Source: Aurantiochytrium sp. KH105
Lineage: Eukaryota; Sar; Bigyra; Thraustochytrida; Thraustochytriidae
Length of the DNA stretch: 64,000 bases
Reading direction: 5' to 3'
Assembly (NCBI GenBank): GCA_003116975.1
Contig: BGKB01000007.1
Coordinates: 186,001-250,000, forward strand
Shown: positions 18,885 to 29,094 of the stretch, piece after piece
Layout of the letters: every line of letters begins with the position of its first letter
Position numbering within the stretch: the first letter of the stretch is position 1
Notes under the pieces: model-generated
Told to the model about the DNA's origin: nothing
What the model saw: the letters and a program-made list of their open reading frames with translations, nothing else
Database searches by the model: none
Program-made: the position numbers and the translations under genes

Positions 18885-19206
18885 TACTACGCAACGTTGC
18901 AGGAATCAGCCCTAGCTTGCCCTTGGGACCTGATCAGGGCTAAAGATGAGTAGGCCTATGCAATTTTAATTTTTTGATATCCCGTGTCATCTCTGATGAC
19001 ATGGCATGCTTGCGAAGAGAAGCTGGAGAGGAACAAGGACGCGTTGTTGCAAATCATTCCAAAAAGAGAAGAATATGTTGTGAACTGAGTGACAGTCAGC
19101 CATAAAAACAGGCAGAGGTATACGGATTGAATTATCTTATTGAACAAAAGAGAAGGCAGCAAAGAAGGCAGGAAGGAATGAGAGCTGCCGGGTCTAAACG
19201 TTGATT
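18885..19206. other. Convergent 3' intergenic region
   Basis: It lies between the ends of the lipid kinase (+) and the hydrolase (-), is AT-rich and has no supported gene. An imperfect inverted repeat (GTCATCTCTGATGAC) lies at about 18986-19000. Confidence 0.5.
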
Positions 19207-20421
19207 CTATCGCTTCGCGCCATCGAAAAAGGCAGTCACATCGTCATCAAAAACCTCGTTGAGATAGACGTGATGAGTTCCAGGAATGACGCGAAGGGCG
19301 TTGCGAGGCGAGTTCATCTGCGAAAGCGCATGCTCCGCGGATCCAAGATCGCGCGCCATCCAGTCACGGCTGCCAAAGACGACCATAACGTCCATGCCGG
19401 TAATTTTGGGCAAATCGTCGACGAGAGGGCGCTTTGCGTACGCCATGGGATGCATAATCGTGGAAAGTGCATGCTCGCCACTTGCCGGGGCAGCACTGAT
19501 TTGGTACATGTAGTCGACGAGGAGACCGTTGGTGGCCTCGTCGTTTTCGTCAAGACCTTTAAAGCCGAGCGTACGCGAGCCAAATCGATTCTGGAAGAAT
19601 CCTTCCACGAGCCTACGTCCGTAGAACCCAGAGCCACGAATGAGATGGTGCGGATTTGCGCCTTGCTCCCAGAGCCAAAGGATGGTTCGGAAAAAGAAAG
19701 AGCGGGGTTGAGCATTGATGTCCTCTGGACGCGCTGGCAGGCCAAAAGGACTGGCAAGTACCAGTTTGTCGATATGATTTTTACCCCCTCGCAGAGCATA
19801 GTGCGCCGCAAGATAGGCACCGAGACTGTGACCAACAACGTCGAACTTTTCGATGCCGCGTTGTTCGCGCCAGCGCTCGAGAGGCTCAATAAACCAGTCG
19901 ATCGCTTCGTTTTCGTTCTTGGCAATCCATGGCGGGCGACCCGAGCCTGCGCAGCCGAGCCAATCGACAGCGATCACGGGGCGCCCTGTACGCTGGGCAA
20001 TCCTTGCCATGTTGTTTGCAAACAGCAGGCTTCCTGCGCCGTAGCCATGCAACATGACGATGGGCTTGTTGTTCGTCGTTGCCGTCATGGCATTGGAGGT
20101 CGCCTTGCTGTCTACACGATGGCACTCAATGGAGTGCACCACCTCTGCTCCTCTTTCATCTTCGCCGACCACGGTACGCACGCGCTCAAAGGCTACCGGG
20201 ACGCCGTCGACGTCGCGGGTGTGGCCTGCGATGCGCGCGAGGACTTCGTCCTGCACGTTGTCAAGGCGCTCCTGCGAGACGGAGCCGCCCATGATGCTGC
20301 CGCACCTCCTCCGGGGCGGCCGCAGGTCCACCGCCGCTGTCGCCGAGGCAAGCGCGCGCGTCTGCTGCTCCCGGACAAGCAGCTGTCGCACGGGCCCGAG
20401 TCGTGCCAGCGCCGCGCGCAT
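19207..20421 (-). CDS. Alpha/beta hydrolase, CLD1/ABHD4-ABHD5-like
   Basis: 404 aa from ATG at 20421. The frame is open further upstream, but that part is low-complexity. The ATG at 20292 (ATCATGG, giving MGGSVS) is an alternative with better start context and would give 361 aa. From 20421 the leader is Arg/Ala/Leu-rich and presequence-like. The hydrolase fold shows PIVMLHGYGAG (oxyanion region), FDVVGHSLGAYLAAHYAL (nucleophile Ser in GHSLG), VVFGSRDWM (acid) and VIPGTHHVYL (His). The pattern resembles cardiolipin-specific phospholipase CLD1 and ABHD4/5, which hydrolyse acyl groups from phospholipids. A mitochondrial lipase role is plausible if the longer start is used. Unlike ABHD5, the nucleophile serine is present. 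Confidence 0.85.
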   Translation of the reverse strand: MRAALARLGPVRQLLVREQQTRALASATAAVDLRPPRRRCGSIMGGSVSQERLDNVQDEVLARIAGHTRDVDGVPVAFERVRTVVGEDERGAEVVHSIECHRVDSKATSNAMTATTNNKPIVMLHGYGAGSLLFANNMARIAQRTGRPVIAVDWLGCAGSGRPPWIAKNENEAIDWFIEPLERWREQRGIEKFDVVGHSLGAYLAAHYALRGGKNHIDKLVLASPFGLPARPEDINAQPRSFFFRTILWLWEQGANPHHLIRGSGFYGRRLVEGFFQNRFGSRTLGFKGLDENDEATNGLLVDYMYQISAAPASGEHALSTIMHPMAYAKRPLVDDLPKITGMDVMVVFGSRDWMARDLGSAEHALSQMNSPRNALRVIPGTHHVYLNEVFDDDVTAFFDGAKR

Positions 20422-21154
20422 GAAGGGAATCAGTTGTGCCCCTCGCGCTCCGAGTCCGAGTCGCTCGCTCCTGTTCTCGTTCTTCTTGGCGAGGGTTCGT
20501 CTCAATCTCTGTCTGCTGTCTCTCTGTCTCTCTGTCTCGTCGTCCCAGGCAGCGAAGAAAGCTCGCGGGAATGCGTCGCGGAGATCGCGGTTTGCTGCTG
20601 CTGCTGCCGGCTGCGGCACAAGCGCGTCGCGAGATGCGCGACCAGCCTGCTGCAGCTGCAGCTGCGCGCGGATCGACAGAAAGCCGCCAGAGCCGGACGA
20701 GGGAACGAGGAAACCCGGCCGGGGCTCGGCCGCGAACAGCGAAGGTTCGCCGCGGACCGCGGAGTTGATTGCTTGCCGAGCTGGGGGGGGGGGGGGGGGT
20801 CTCCAGCGACCAAGGAACTGCCAGCTGCAGCTGCGGCAGCGGGCTGCACTGCAGCAGCAGCTGCACTGGTGGCTGCACTGCAGCTGGCTGCGGCCGGTTG
20901 GTGGCCGCGACGCAGATGCACGCACGCCCGAGAATACTTTTTTCTTTGTCTTTTGATCAGGAGCTTCACGCACCCTCGCATTGGACGTTGAGCTTGGTCT
21001 TTTCGAAGTGGGGGTGTGAAGCGTGGGCCTCGCTTCGTACGTTTATTTTGGACGAAGCGGGAGACGAAGGGTTCTGGGATTCCTTCGTTGATGCATTCAT
21101 TCATTCATTCGATCAATCATTCAAAGGTTATAAAGGGGAGATGGAGGTTCTAAC
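20422..21154. other. Intergenic region with G17 run and CTG/CAG-rich tract
   Basis: 5' flank of the hydrolase gene. It holds a 17-bp poly-G run at 20783-20799 and a CTGCAG-rich tract from 20818 to 20890. An ATTC/ATTCA repeat lies near 21093-21112. Long frames here on both strands are compositional. Confidence 0.5.
20783..20799. repeat. Poly-G homopolymer (17 bp)
   Basis: A directly visible G run; its length may be unreliable in assembly. Confidence 0.85.
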
Positions 21155-24006
21155 TTAGATGCGCTCGAGGAGATCAAGACCGAGGATGGTCATGGACGTC
21201 TTGAGGGCGACGCGCACGGAGCGAATGAGAATGAGCCAGTTGACACCGTGCTCGTCGGCGAGCTTCTTCTCAGACTTGATGATCAGCTGGTGGGTGTTGT
21301 AGAACTTGCTGGCGGCGCGGCAGACCTCGTAGACGTACTTGCACAGGTGGTGGGGCTGCAGCTTGCTGACGGACTCATCGAAGCGGTCGCCAAAGCGGAG
21401 AATAGCGAGCGCGAGGTCCCACTCTTGCGAGCGCATGCGCTCGACACAGAAAGTGGCCTTGCCCTCCTCGATGATGGCATCGACGTCCTTGCCAATGACA
21501 TCCTTGACGGTGCGCTCGATGCTGCACATGCGCGCGTACGTGTACATGAGATAGACGGCGGTGTCACCGTCGCTCTGGAGCATGAGGTCATAATTGAACA
21601 CATAGTCCTTGATGCGGGCATTCTTGAGATCAAAGTACTTGACAGCAGAGTAGCCGAGCTTGTTGGCGGCGTCCGGGGCCTCTTCTTTGGTGAGAAGGCA
21701 CGTCTTAGCCTCGATGCGCTCCTCAAGGTCCTTGGCCATGCGGTCACGCGCCTCGTCGAGAAGGTCAACAAGACGCACGGTGCCGCCCTCGCGCGTGCGG
21801 AAGCGCTGCCTGTCGGCGCCCTGCACGACGCCAAAGGCAACGTGATCGCATTGCACGCTGTCGTCAATGTAGCCAGCGCGAAGCGCGGCCTCAAAAACGG
21901 CAAAAAAGTGACGCTGCTGACCAGCGTCAGTCACATACACGAGCCAGTCGCATCCGAGCTCCTGCGCGCGGTATTTGATGGCGGCCATGTCGGTTGTGTC
22001 GTAGCCATAGCCACCATCACGCTTGACCACAAAGAGTGGCACACTGTTGGCCTCGGTGCGAATCACCCTGGCGCCATCATCGTTCTCGAGTAAGCCCAGC
22101 TTGTCAAGCTCCTCGACAATACCGGGGATGCGCGAGTTGTAGAACGACTCCCCGGTCACGCCGTCCGGGAACGAAACATTCAGACGATCGTAAATCTGGT
22201 TCAGCATGGACTCGCTGATCGACAGATACAGTTTCCAGCCTGCCACGGCTTGCGGGTCGCCGGCCTGCAGCTTGACCACCTCGAGCCGGGATTCTTCCTT
22301 GAACTCTTCTGACTCATCAAAGGCATTTTTGGCGGCCTTGTAGAATGCCTGTGCTCATTGCATCGTCCACGCGCTGTCAGTTTCGTGTGTCTTTCCAAGA
22401 TAACTTTCCATCGCCACCTCTACTTTTCCCCTGCCTCCATTTCTTTCTTTTCCTCTCTCTCTCTCTCTCTCTCTCTTGCACATTGTTTCTGCCATTTGAT
22501 GAAAAGCAAAAAGCAAAAGCAAAATAATAGGTTGTCAGCAACCGAAAGACCACCCCGTCCACCATCATAAAAAGGTCGGGGCGGTGAGTTATGGTGCGAT
22601 ACTTGCTCTTGCACCCGGAAGCCACGCAGCCGCAACGCTCGCAAAAGGAGCTCTATCGCAGCTGAAAACAAGAGAACCCAGAACAAGCCTGAGCTCTCTT
22701 GCGCGACCCAAATGCTTTTCTTTCCCCCATCCCTCTCTCTCTTACACCTCTCTTTCTCCCCGTGGCCTCTCAAAAAAGCCTTTTGCCAGGTCTTCACAAA
22801 CCTCTTTCTCCTCATACTTACATTCAAATCTGAGATGGACGGTGTCTCCTCAAGATAGTTCGGGTTGTTGTGACGCATGTACGTGAGCAGCATGCCGAAC
22901 TGCGTACCCCAGTCGCCAACGTGGTTGATGCGCTTGACCTCGTGACCCTGAAAGGTCAGCATCCGGCAAAGCACCTCACCAATGACAGTGGAGCGCAAGT
23001 GGCCAACGTGCATCTCCTTGGCCACGTTAGGAGACGAAAAGTCGAGCGCAACCTTTTTCAAGGAGAGCGCACGAGGTGGAGAGAGCTCTCCCTGCTCGAC
23101 AATTTTGCGCAGACGCTCCGCAACGAGCTTTTCATTCAGGAACAAGTTGATGAAACCCTTGCCTGAAACTTCGGCACGCTCGATAATGTCCGGATACACG
23201 CGGGGCTCATCCCGAAGATGCTGCGCGAGGGCCTCGGCAGCATCCTTGGGCTCTTTCCAGTCGGCACGACGCGCGCGCTTGAAGAGGGCCATGGCGCTGT
23301 TAAGCTGAAAGTCAGGCTTCGGGCCATCATTCTTGGAAAATCCCTCTTGCACGTTGGAGTCCATGCCAGGGAGCTCCTTGGCGACAGCCAAATCGCACGC
23401 CTCCTTGACCACCTTCCAGAGATCGCTCTGCGGGTCCTGGGCGTTATCAAGGTAAGAAAAGAGCGCAATCTTGAACTCGTCTTCGGACGATTTCAAGCAC
23501 GAATCAAATTCCGGGTGCTTCATTGTGAGCTTTTCGAGCCACGAGGACGCAAGCGGGCCCAGTGACAAACCGCGCTCCTTGGCAAACCGCAGAGAGCAGC
23601 CAATGCAGACGTCCGCAAGGCTCAGGGTCTCAGAGGCGAGGTAAGGGCCCGTCAGCTTGGCGAGGCGGTCCTCAAGGCTGGTGTCGAGTGCGTCTGCGGA
23701 AGCAGCAGAGGCGCCCAGCACGATCTCGTCAAACTCTGCAAGCTCGTTCATGGTGATGCTCGTGTTGTCGATCTTGGGCATGCCGGCGGCCAAAAGATAC
23801 CTGCAGATGGCATGCTCGCCGAGGAGCGGAGCCTTGCCCTTCTCCAGCGCAAGCACGGGAAGTCTACCGGGGCTTGGCACGACCGTCTTTGCCGCGTTGA
23901 CAATCTCGATCGTCGCGCCCGACAGCGCCGCGGCCACCTTGCACTTGTACGCGGCCAGACGCGCGGCCGCGCCGGGGCCCGAGATCAGTTTCATCGGTGT
24001 CGCCAT
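21155..24006 (-). CDS. Arginyl-tRNA synthetase with N-terminal GST-like domain, two exons
   Basis: Exon 1 is 24006-22822 (395 codons) and exon 2 is 22348-21155 (397 codons plus stop), giving 792 aa. The 473-bp intron begins GTAAGTATG and ends GAGCACAG, in phase 0. Residues 1 to about 180 resemble the GST-like domain of some synthetases and eEF1B-gamma (LLGEHAICRYLL; GPYLASETLSLADVCIGCSLRFA). The class I ArgRS core follows with SSPNVAKEMHVGHLRST (HIGH motif, about 325-341) and NHVGDWGTQFGMLL. In exon 2 VVQGADRQRFRTREGGTVRL stands in for KMSKS, as in plant-type enzymes, and the anticodon-binding helical domain closes with ALKTSMTILGLDLLERI. It charges tRNA-Arg in the cytosol. Confidence 0.93.
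22350..22821 (-). other. ArgRS intron with CT-rich tracts
   Basis: The intron contains a (CT)n run near 22455-22477 and further pyrimidine-rich stretches on the plus strand (22730-22765). These are purine-rich in the transcript. It is much longer than the other introns in the window (63-176 bp). Confidence 0.6.
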
Positions 24007-24689
24007 AGTTCCAAGGTCTGGTTCACAATGCGGGCAAAACTCGCCGCGCCTTTCGCGAGCCTCTCGCGCGAGCGTTCACTCGCGCCTCTGCGTGGTCGCC
24101 GCCGTCGGCGCTGGAATCGAGCGTCGTCTCGCGCGCAAAGGCGGCCGGCCCCCGCGCCAAGCAAGGCCGTTTGAGGATTGGTCTCCGAGGCGTGGTCCTT
24201 CAGAGCCAGAGAATCTTTTAGAGGGCTATCGTGCGCGGTCGCGTCGCTTCGCTTCTTAGACCTCTTTTTATTCGAATAAATGGTTTGGTTTCTTTTCGGC
24301 TTTCTATTCTGTTGTTATAGGTGGAAGGCAAAGGGGCTGGGACAGGTTTGATCATGCGGCTTCGCGTACGCAAATACGTGATGGCTTGTAGAATGCGCAT
24401 ACCAGCGAGCGAAGAACCCATTTCCCCCTGCCCTCGATGGTCCCAGCACGGACTTCTCGACCTGACTTGCATCGTGGCCGTGTGTATGAGTCCGAGTCCG
24501 GAGTCCGGACGTGACACTGGCATAGTGAACGTCAACGGTAAAATGTCTTGCGTAAAGGTCGGCCTCTTATTTTAGTGTGCGACGGCCTGACGAGAAAGGG
24601 AGGCGAAGCCAAGCAGAGCGGAGCGGAGTGCCTGCGAAACAAAGACGATCGCGACCGCAAGTAGCGGGTGCGACCGCCCAGAACGGACG
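24007..24689. promoter_or_regulatory. Divergent promoter region between ArgRS and CFAP52
   Basis: 683 bp separate the two start codons. No gene or clear TATA element is seen. An AT-rich segment lies at about 24260-24320. Confidence 0.3.
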
Positions 24690-26714
24690 ATGTACTCCTT
24701 TGAGCTTGAACACGCGATAGGGTACTCGTGCACCGAGCAACCGAGCTTGCACATTCACCCGCGGACCAATGAGTTCGTCTATGCGTCCGGAAGCTCGGTC
24801 GTGTCGCGCGACTTTGACGATCCGCACCAACAGAGTTTTCTGCGCGGTCATGACGCTTCGCTCGCGTGTCTAGCGCTTTCAAGACGTGGCACCTTTGTAG
24901 CATCCGGCGACGTGAGCTCTGCCTCAGACATTGTAGTTTGGGACTATGCGGAGCGGCGACCCTTGTGGAGATTTTCAGAACACGATGGCGGCGTTCGAAT
25001 CTTGAGTTTCTCGCACGACGAGCGGCTGTTGCTTTCCATCGGCCGCGAGGACCGACGAATGGCTATCTGGGACCTCAAGACCGGTATGCTCGTTGCCAGC
25101 ACAGATTTGCCCAAGGGCATCGGTCGCGTTGATTGCGCCAATTGGGGAGGTTTTGCCAAAGATGTGAAGCGTCGCGACACGGGCAATTACCAGTTTGCCA
25201 CGGCGGGCGACGTTCTCACCCTCTGGGCGCTTGACCCTTTTGCGGGCGAGCTCGTTCTTCAGGCTGCAGACTCGCGACGCAATATTCGACAGCACTTGTG
25301 CGTTGCCTTTGCGCACGTCCCAGACAGCTGCGGGCGCGAAGGCTACGAAGACGAGTGGCTGCTCACAGGAACTGCAAGCGGGGACTTTATGGCCTTTCTC
25401 GTCAAACCAAACAAAACGTCTAAATTTGCTGCCGCGACTGCAACTTTTGCAGTGTCCACATCGGCGTGTGGCGGTGGTGTCGTTTCGCTCATTACAGACC
25501 CGGTTGATGAAACCAACGTGCTCATCGGCGGTGGCGACGGCACGGTGGCGCGATTCGTATACCAGGTGTCTAATAGCACATGGGTCGACGAAGAGGGTGC
25601 CTCGCTGCGCGGTGCGGTGCACGGGCTCGCCTACAGCGCCACGGGTACCGAAATGCTGGCTGGATCAACGATGGGCGATGTGGTTCGCGCACGACGCGGA
25701 GCGCTGAGCAAGCCCGTGCGCGTATGCTGGAACCACTGCAGCGCCATCACGTCGCTGTCCTTTGCGCCTGGGTCAAACGATGAGTTTGCCACCGCCTCCT
25801 CGGACGGATCGATTCGTGTATGGCACACCGAGGACTACTCTGTGTCGATGGAGACGACCAAGTCTGGGACGCAGCACAAGCAGCAGCTGAAGCAGATTCA
25901 GCAGATCCAGACGCAGCAAGTCCCGAACGCCCCCGCGGACTACGCAACGTGCTTGCACTTCACCATTGATGCTATTCTTTCTGGATGGACGGATGGCTGC
26001 GTGCGCTCGCACCATGCTCAGACCGGGGAGCTTCTCTGGTGTATTAAGGATGCACATGCCGGTGGCGTGACGGCTCTTCGACTTTCGAACAACATGCGAT
26101 ATGTAGTGACGGGAGGCGAGAATGGCGAGGTCAGGGTGTGGGAGATGCGCATGCGGCAGCTCGTTTCGCACCTCAAGGAGCACACGCGGGCCGTGACGCG
26201 AATCGTTCTCTTTGATGATGACGTGCACGCCATTTCCTGCAGCCGAGACAAGTCATTTCTTTGCTGGGATTTGCGCGAAGACAAGCGCATTAGCGCGCAC
26301 ACGCAACGCATGGGCGGCATCAATGACATTTCCATGAATCACGACCAAACAGTGGTGATCACCATGGGCCAAGAACGAACAATTTCCTTTTGGGATTTGC
26401 GCGAGTCAAGTCCGATTGCTACCATTGCCACACAACAGCAGGGCATGCACGAGGACGAGGCCACCTGCATCGCAATATCGCATGGTGGCGACCTCTTTGC
26501 TACGGGCGGCATGGACAAGGTGGTCAAGCTGTGGGCCATGGTTGCCGGAGCTCCGGTATTGTTGCAGACTCACGTCGGGCACACCGGCGAGGTTTCTGCC
26601 ATTTCCTTTACGCAGGACGACCGGCAGCTTGTCAGCGTTGGTCTCGATGGCGCCATTTTCATTTGGAACGTTTTCCGTGATGACGCCGGCGCTGGGCCCG
26701 AGTCTAAAAAGTAA
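24690..26714 (+). CDS. CFAP52: Cilia- and flagella-associated protein 52 (WDR16)
   Basis: 674 aa, single exon. The chain is almost entirely WD40 repeats forming two propellers. Examples are FLRGHDASLACLALS, VVWDYAERRPLWRFSEHDG, IRVWHTEDYS, VVTGGENGEVRVWEM and VKLWAM...GHTGEVSAISF. The order and local wording follow CFAP52: an early LRGH block with SASDIVVWDY, then AISAW/ILSGWTDG, then VTGGENGEVRVW, and a final SVGLDGAIFIWNV. CFAP52 is a microtubule inner protein of the doublet B-tubule, needed for stable motile axonemes. Its presence implies a flagellated stage, such as zoospores. A glutamine-rich insert (QQLKQIQQIQTQQ) interrupts one blade at about residue 400. Confidence 0.88.
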   Translation: MYSFELEHAIGYSCTEQPSLHIHPRTNEFVYASGSSVVSRDFDDPHQQSFLRGHDASLACLALSRRGTFVASGDVSSASDIVVWDYAERRPLWRFSEHDGGVRILSFSHDERLLLSIGREDRRMAIWDLKTGMLVASTDLPKGIGRVDCANWGGFAKDVKRRDTGNYQFATAGDVLTLWALDPFAGELVLQAADSRRNIRQHLCVAFAHVPDSCGREGYEDEWLLTGTASGDFMAFLVKPNKTSKFAAATATFAVSTSACGGGVVSLITDPVDETNVLIGGGDGTVARFVYQVSNSTWVDEEGASLRGAVHGLAYSATGTEMLAGSTMGDVVRARRGALSKPVRVCWNHCSAITSLSFAPGSNDEFATASSDGSIRVWHTEDYSVSMETTKSGTQHKQQLKQIQQIQTQQVPNAPADYATCLHFTIDAILSGWTDGCVRSHHAQTGELLWCIKDAHAGGVTALRLSNNMRYVVTGGENGEVRVWEMRMRQLVSHLKEHTRAVTRIVLFDDDVHAISCSRDKSFLCWDLREDKRISAHTQRMGGINDISMNHDQTVVITMGQERTISFWDLRESSPIATIATQQQGMHEDEATCIAISHGGDLFATGGMDKVVKLWAMVAGAPVLLQTHVGHTGEVSAISFTQDDRQLVSVGLDGAIFIWNVFRDDAGAGPESKK

Positions 26715-27231
26715 TCTACAAGTGATGTCTGTGGGCCGCGACTCTGGAGCAATGTCTGTGGGCTGAGTCCCAAAAGCAATGTCTGAGGGTCGAGTCCCAA
26801 AAGTAATGTATTTGGCCGAGTCCAAAAATTAATCTTCGTAACCGAGTCCAAAAATTAATGTGCGAGCCCGCCCTAATCTCCGTTCTTCACGTCAAGCAAA
26901 TTTTGTTGTTGCGTATTCTTCTGAGCACAGTGCCCTTGAGATGAAAATCCTCCATTTTCGTGAGATGTCTAGTCCTTACTCATCCTGTCCTTATCTGGGT
27001 TCGCGTTCGTTTTGCGTTCTATTTTTTGCGTTCTGTCACACCCCCCTTGTAGCTTCTCTGCGCAGTTCACGAGGAGCGAAGTCTCGACCTATACCCGTAC
27101 TTACTCGCCAGCTGTACCGAGCTATACTATACGATTGTGTCAACTTGCCACCAAGCGGGAAAAAGCCAAGCAGGCTATCCATATCCTCTTCTGCGTCTGC
27201 CGGCGAATAGAGCAGCACTGGCCGCGCGAGG
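26715..27231. other. Intergenic region with degenerate ~27-bp tandem repeat
   Basis: Directly after the CFAP52 stop come five to six diverged copies of a unit such as AATGTCTGTGGGCTGAGTCC followed by CAAAAG (about 26732-26863). The remainder is the 5' flank of the methyltransferase gene. No gene is seen. Confidence 0.6.
26732..26863. repeat. Degenerate ~27-bp tandem repeats
   Basis: Copies share ATGTCTG, GGGC/GGTC, GAGTCCCAAAAG or GAGTCCAAAAATTAAT. Divergence increases to the right. Confidence 0.75.
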
Positions 27232-28422
27232 ATGCAGCGCGGCGCGACGCCGGGGCCACCGCGGCCGCCGCCAGGCTTCGGCCCGCCCACGACGGCGTCC
27301 GCGTCGGCCGGGGCACCGGGCATTGGGAGTCAGGCGGCGGCCGCGGCAGCAGCAGGAACAACAGCGACTTCTGCGACTTCTTCTACGACAGTGCCTGCGA
27401 CAGCAGCAGCGCAGAGCGGCTTTAACAATGCAGAGAGTATCGTGGACGCGTCTGGTGGCGTGCTCGTGCGAGGTCGCAGCGTCTTTGACACGCCCGGGGG
27501 CGATACCTCGAACACAACGCCTTCGAGACGGCCGCCGCCAGGCTTTACAGAGCGGCCACTACTCGCCTCCGACGGAACCGCTGGGTATGGTGGCGGCGAG
27601 TTCAACACGACGGTGCTTAACCGGACCTTGGCCGCCAAGGCGCAAAAGCACAAGTGGAACAGACTTTGGGGCTACCTTTCGCCCGACTACATGTCAGCGA
27701 TTCAGATGGATGAGGTGGCGACCTTTAGTGTCACGGGCATGAAGATTGCCGAGACGATCTCGCAGGCGCTGCGCTCGTTAGACGGTATAACCGAGGACAG
27801 CATTATCACCGACGCCACGGCCTGTGTCGGTGGCAATGCCATCTCCTTTTTGCGCTACTTTCGCGTGGTGAACGCCATTGAGCTCGACGAGGCGCGATGC
27901 GGGATGCTCAAGCATAACTTAGATTTGTGCTTGGAGCACGAACGCCTGACCACGCTGTCGGGACACCGATTTATCAAGATGGGGGGCGAGAAGGACGACG
28001 CTGCCGAGGCGCGCGCCGCGGATCGTCCGCCCGAGGAGCTTCCCCCCATCATTGGAAAACTAAATATTTACAAGGGCGACTGTCTGCAGGTTTGCCCGCA
28101 GATCCGCCAAGATCTGCTCTTTCTAGATCCGCCATGGGGCGGCAAGCAATATCACAAGCGTGACAAGGTGGTCCTCTTCATTTCGAAACGCCCCTTGGCC
28201 GAAATTTGCAAGACGCTCGGAAAGACGACGCAGTACCTGGCTATCAAGGTGCCTTTCAATGCTGACTTGACCGATCTCGAGCAAGACTCGTCTTGCAAGT
28301 TCGTCAAGGAGGTCAAGCTTGAGCGAATGAAGCTCCTCGTCCTTGAGTTCGCCAATGCGCTCTCTTCCGATCAGCTCAACTTTTTCTACTCCTTTACGCC
28401 CAGTCAAAGTGGCTCTGCATAA
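27232..28422 (+). CDS. RNA cap guanine-N2 methyltransferase (TGS1-like)
   Basis: 396 aa, single exon. The first ~140 residues are disordered, with Pro/Ala/Thr/Ser runs and two PPPGF motifs (RPPPGFGPP at about 11-19 and RRPPPGFTERP at about 103). The methyltransferase domain has the TGS1 layout. FSVTGMKIAETIS precedes the SAM motif ITDATACVGGNAISF, and an acidic motif II follows (NAIELDEARCGML). GDCLQVCPQI precedes the catalytic FLDPPWGGKQYHK, where TGS1 usually has SPPWGG. TGS1 enzymes convert m7G caps of snRNAs, snoRNAs and some mRNAs to trimethylguanosine in the nucleus. Whether this one makes di- or trimethyl caps is unknown. Confidence 0.85.
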   Translation: MQRGATPGPPRPPPGFGPPTTASASAGAPGIGSQAAAAAAAGTTATSATSSTTVPATAAAQSGFNNAESIVDASGGVLVRGRSVFDTPGGDTSNTTPSRRPPPGFTERPLLASDGTAGYGGGEFNTTVLNRTLAAKAQKHKWNRLWGYLSPDYMSAIQMDEVATFSVTGMKIAETISQALRSLDGITEDSIITDATACVGGNAISFLRYFRVVNAIELDEARCGMLKHNLDLCLEHERLTTLSGHRFIKMGGEKDDAAEARAADRPPEELPPIIGKLNIYKGDCLQVCPQIRQDLLFLDPPWGGKQYHKRDKVVLFISKRPLAEICKTLGKTTQYLAIKVPFNADLTDLEQDSSCKFVKEVKLERMKLLVLEFANALSSDQLNFFYSFTPSQSGSA

Positions 28423-29094
28423 AACGAAAACAAACGAAAACAAACAAACAGACAGACAGATAGAGACAGACAGACAAGCAAAGGTGGCAAAGGGGGAAAT
28501 CTGCTTGGCGGGGGCAACTTGGCGGCTCGAGGCGGGCGCCCGATCAAAAGAATATTGATTCTTTGCGCAGTACGCATTTTCTCATCGACTGACTGCGTTG
28601 CGTTGCGTTGCAAGATGGCGGGGCCGGGTAGGGGTCCTGGACTCGCCCTTATCGTTTTGCTTCCTTCGAACGAGCAAGCGAACGAACGAACGAAAGAATG
28701 AACGAGAGTAATAAAGCGCACTTTTCTGTTATCCAAAGTAGGCCAAACGATTCTTGCTTATTCTGCTAATAATACGAATCGCGCACATGGGTGCGCAGTA
28801 GAGGGATGGGAACCCTTTCTTTTGGTCAGACCCACACATACGGAAAGTCGTGCGAGTACTTGGTTTACTCACTCATCGCTCACTCAAGCGAAAACGCAAA
28901 TCTTGGTCTCTCCGTTCAAGCAATGGATTCTGCGCCGGGCAGCAAATTTAGATGCCTGGACAGACTTGATTAAACTGTCGGAGCAGAGAAGCGCACGCTC
29001 GCGCTTATACACCACAAGACAAATGTTGTGATGACAGTGAGTAAAGATCCCGTTCATTCTCGACAGCGTCGTGCTTACAGCGCAGTACAAGAGC
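28423..29094. other. Convergent intergenic region, no gene seen
   Basis: It lies between the methyltransferase (+) and MORN (-) stop codons. It contains ACAG/ACAA-rich repeats (28438-28478), GCGTT repeats (about 28594-28611) and GAAC repeats (28668-28692). Confidence 0.5.

Noticed and set aside
19201-20991. 596-codon open frame antisense to the alpha/beta hydrolase
   Set aside because: The hydrolase on the minus strand has all catalytic motifs; this frame is its compositional shadow.
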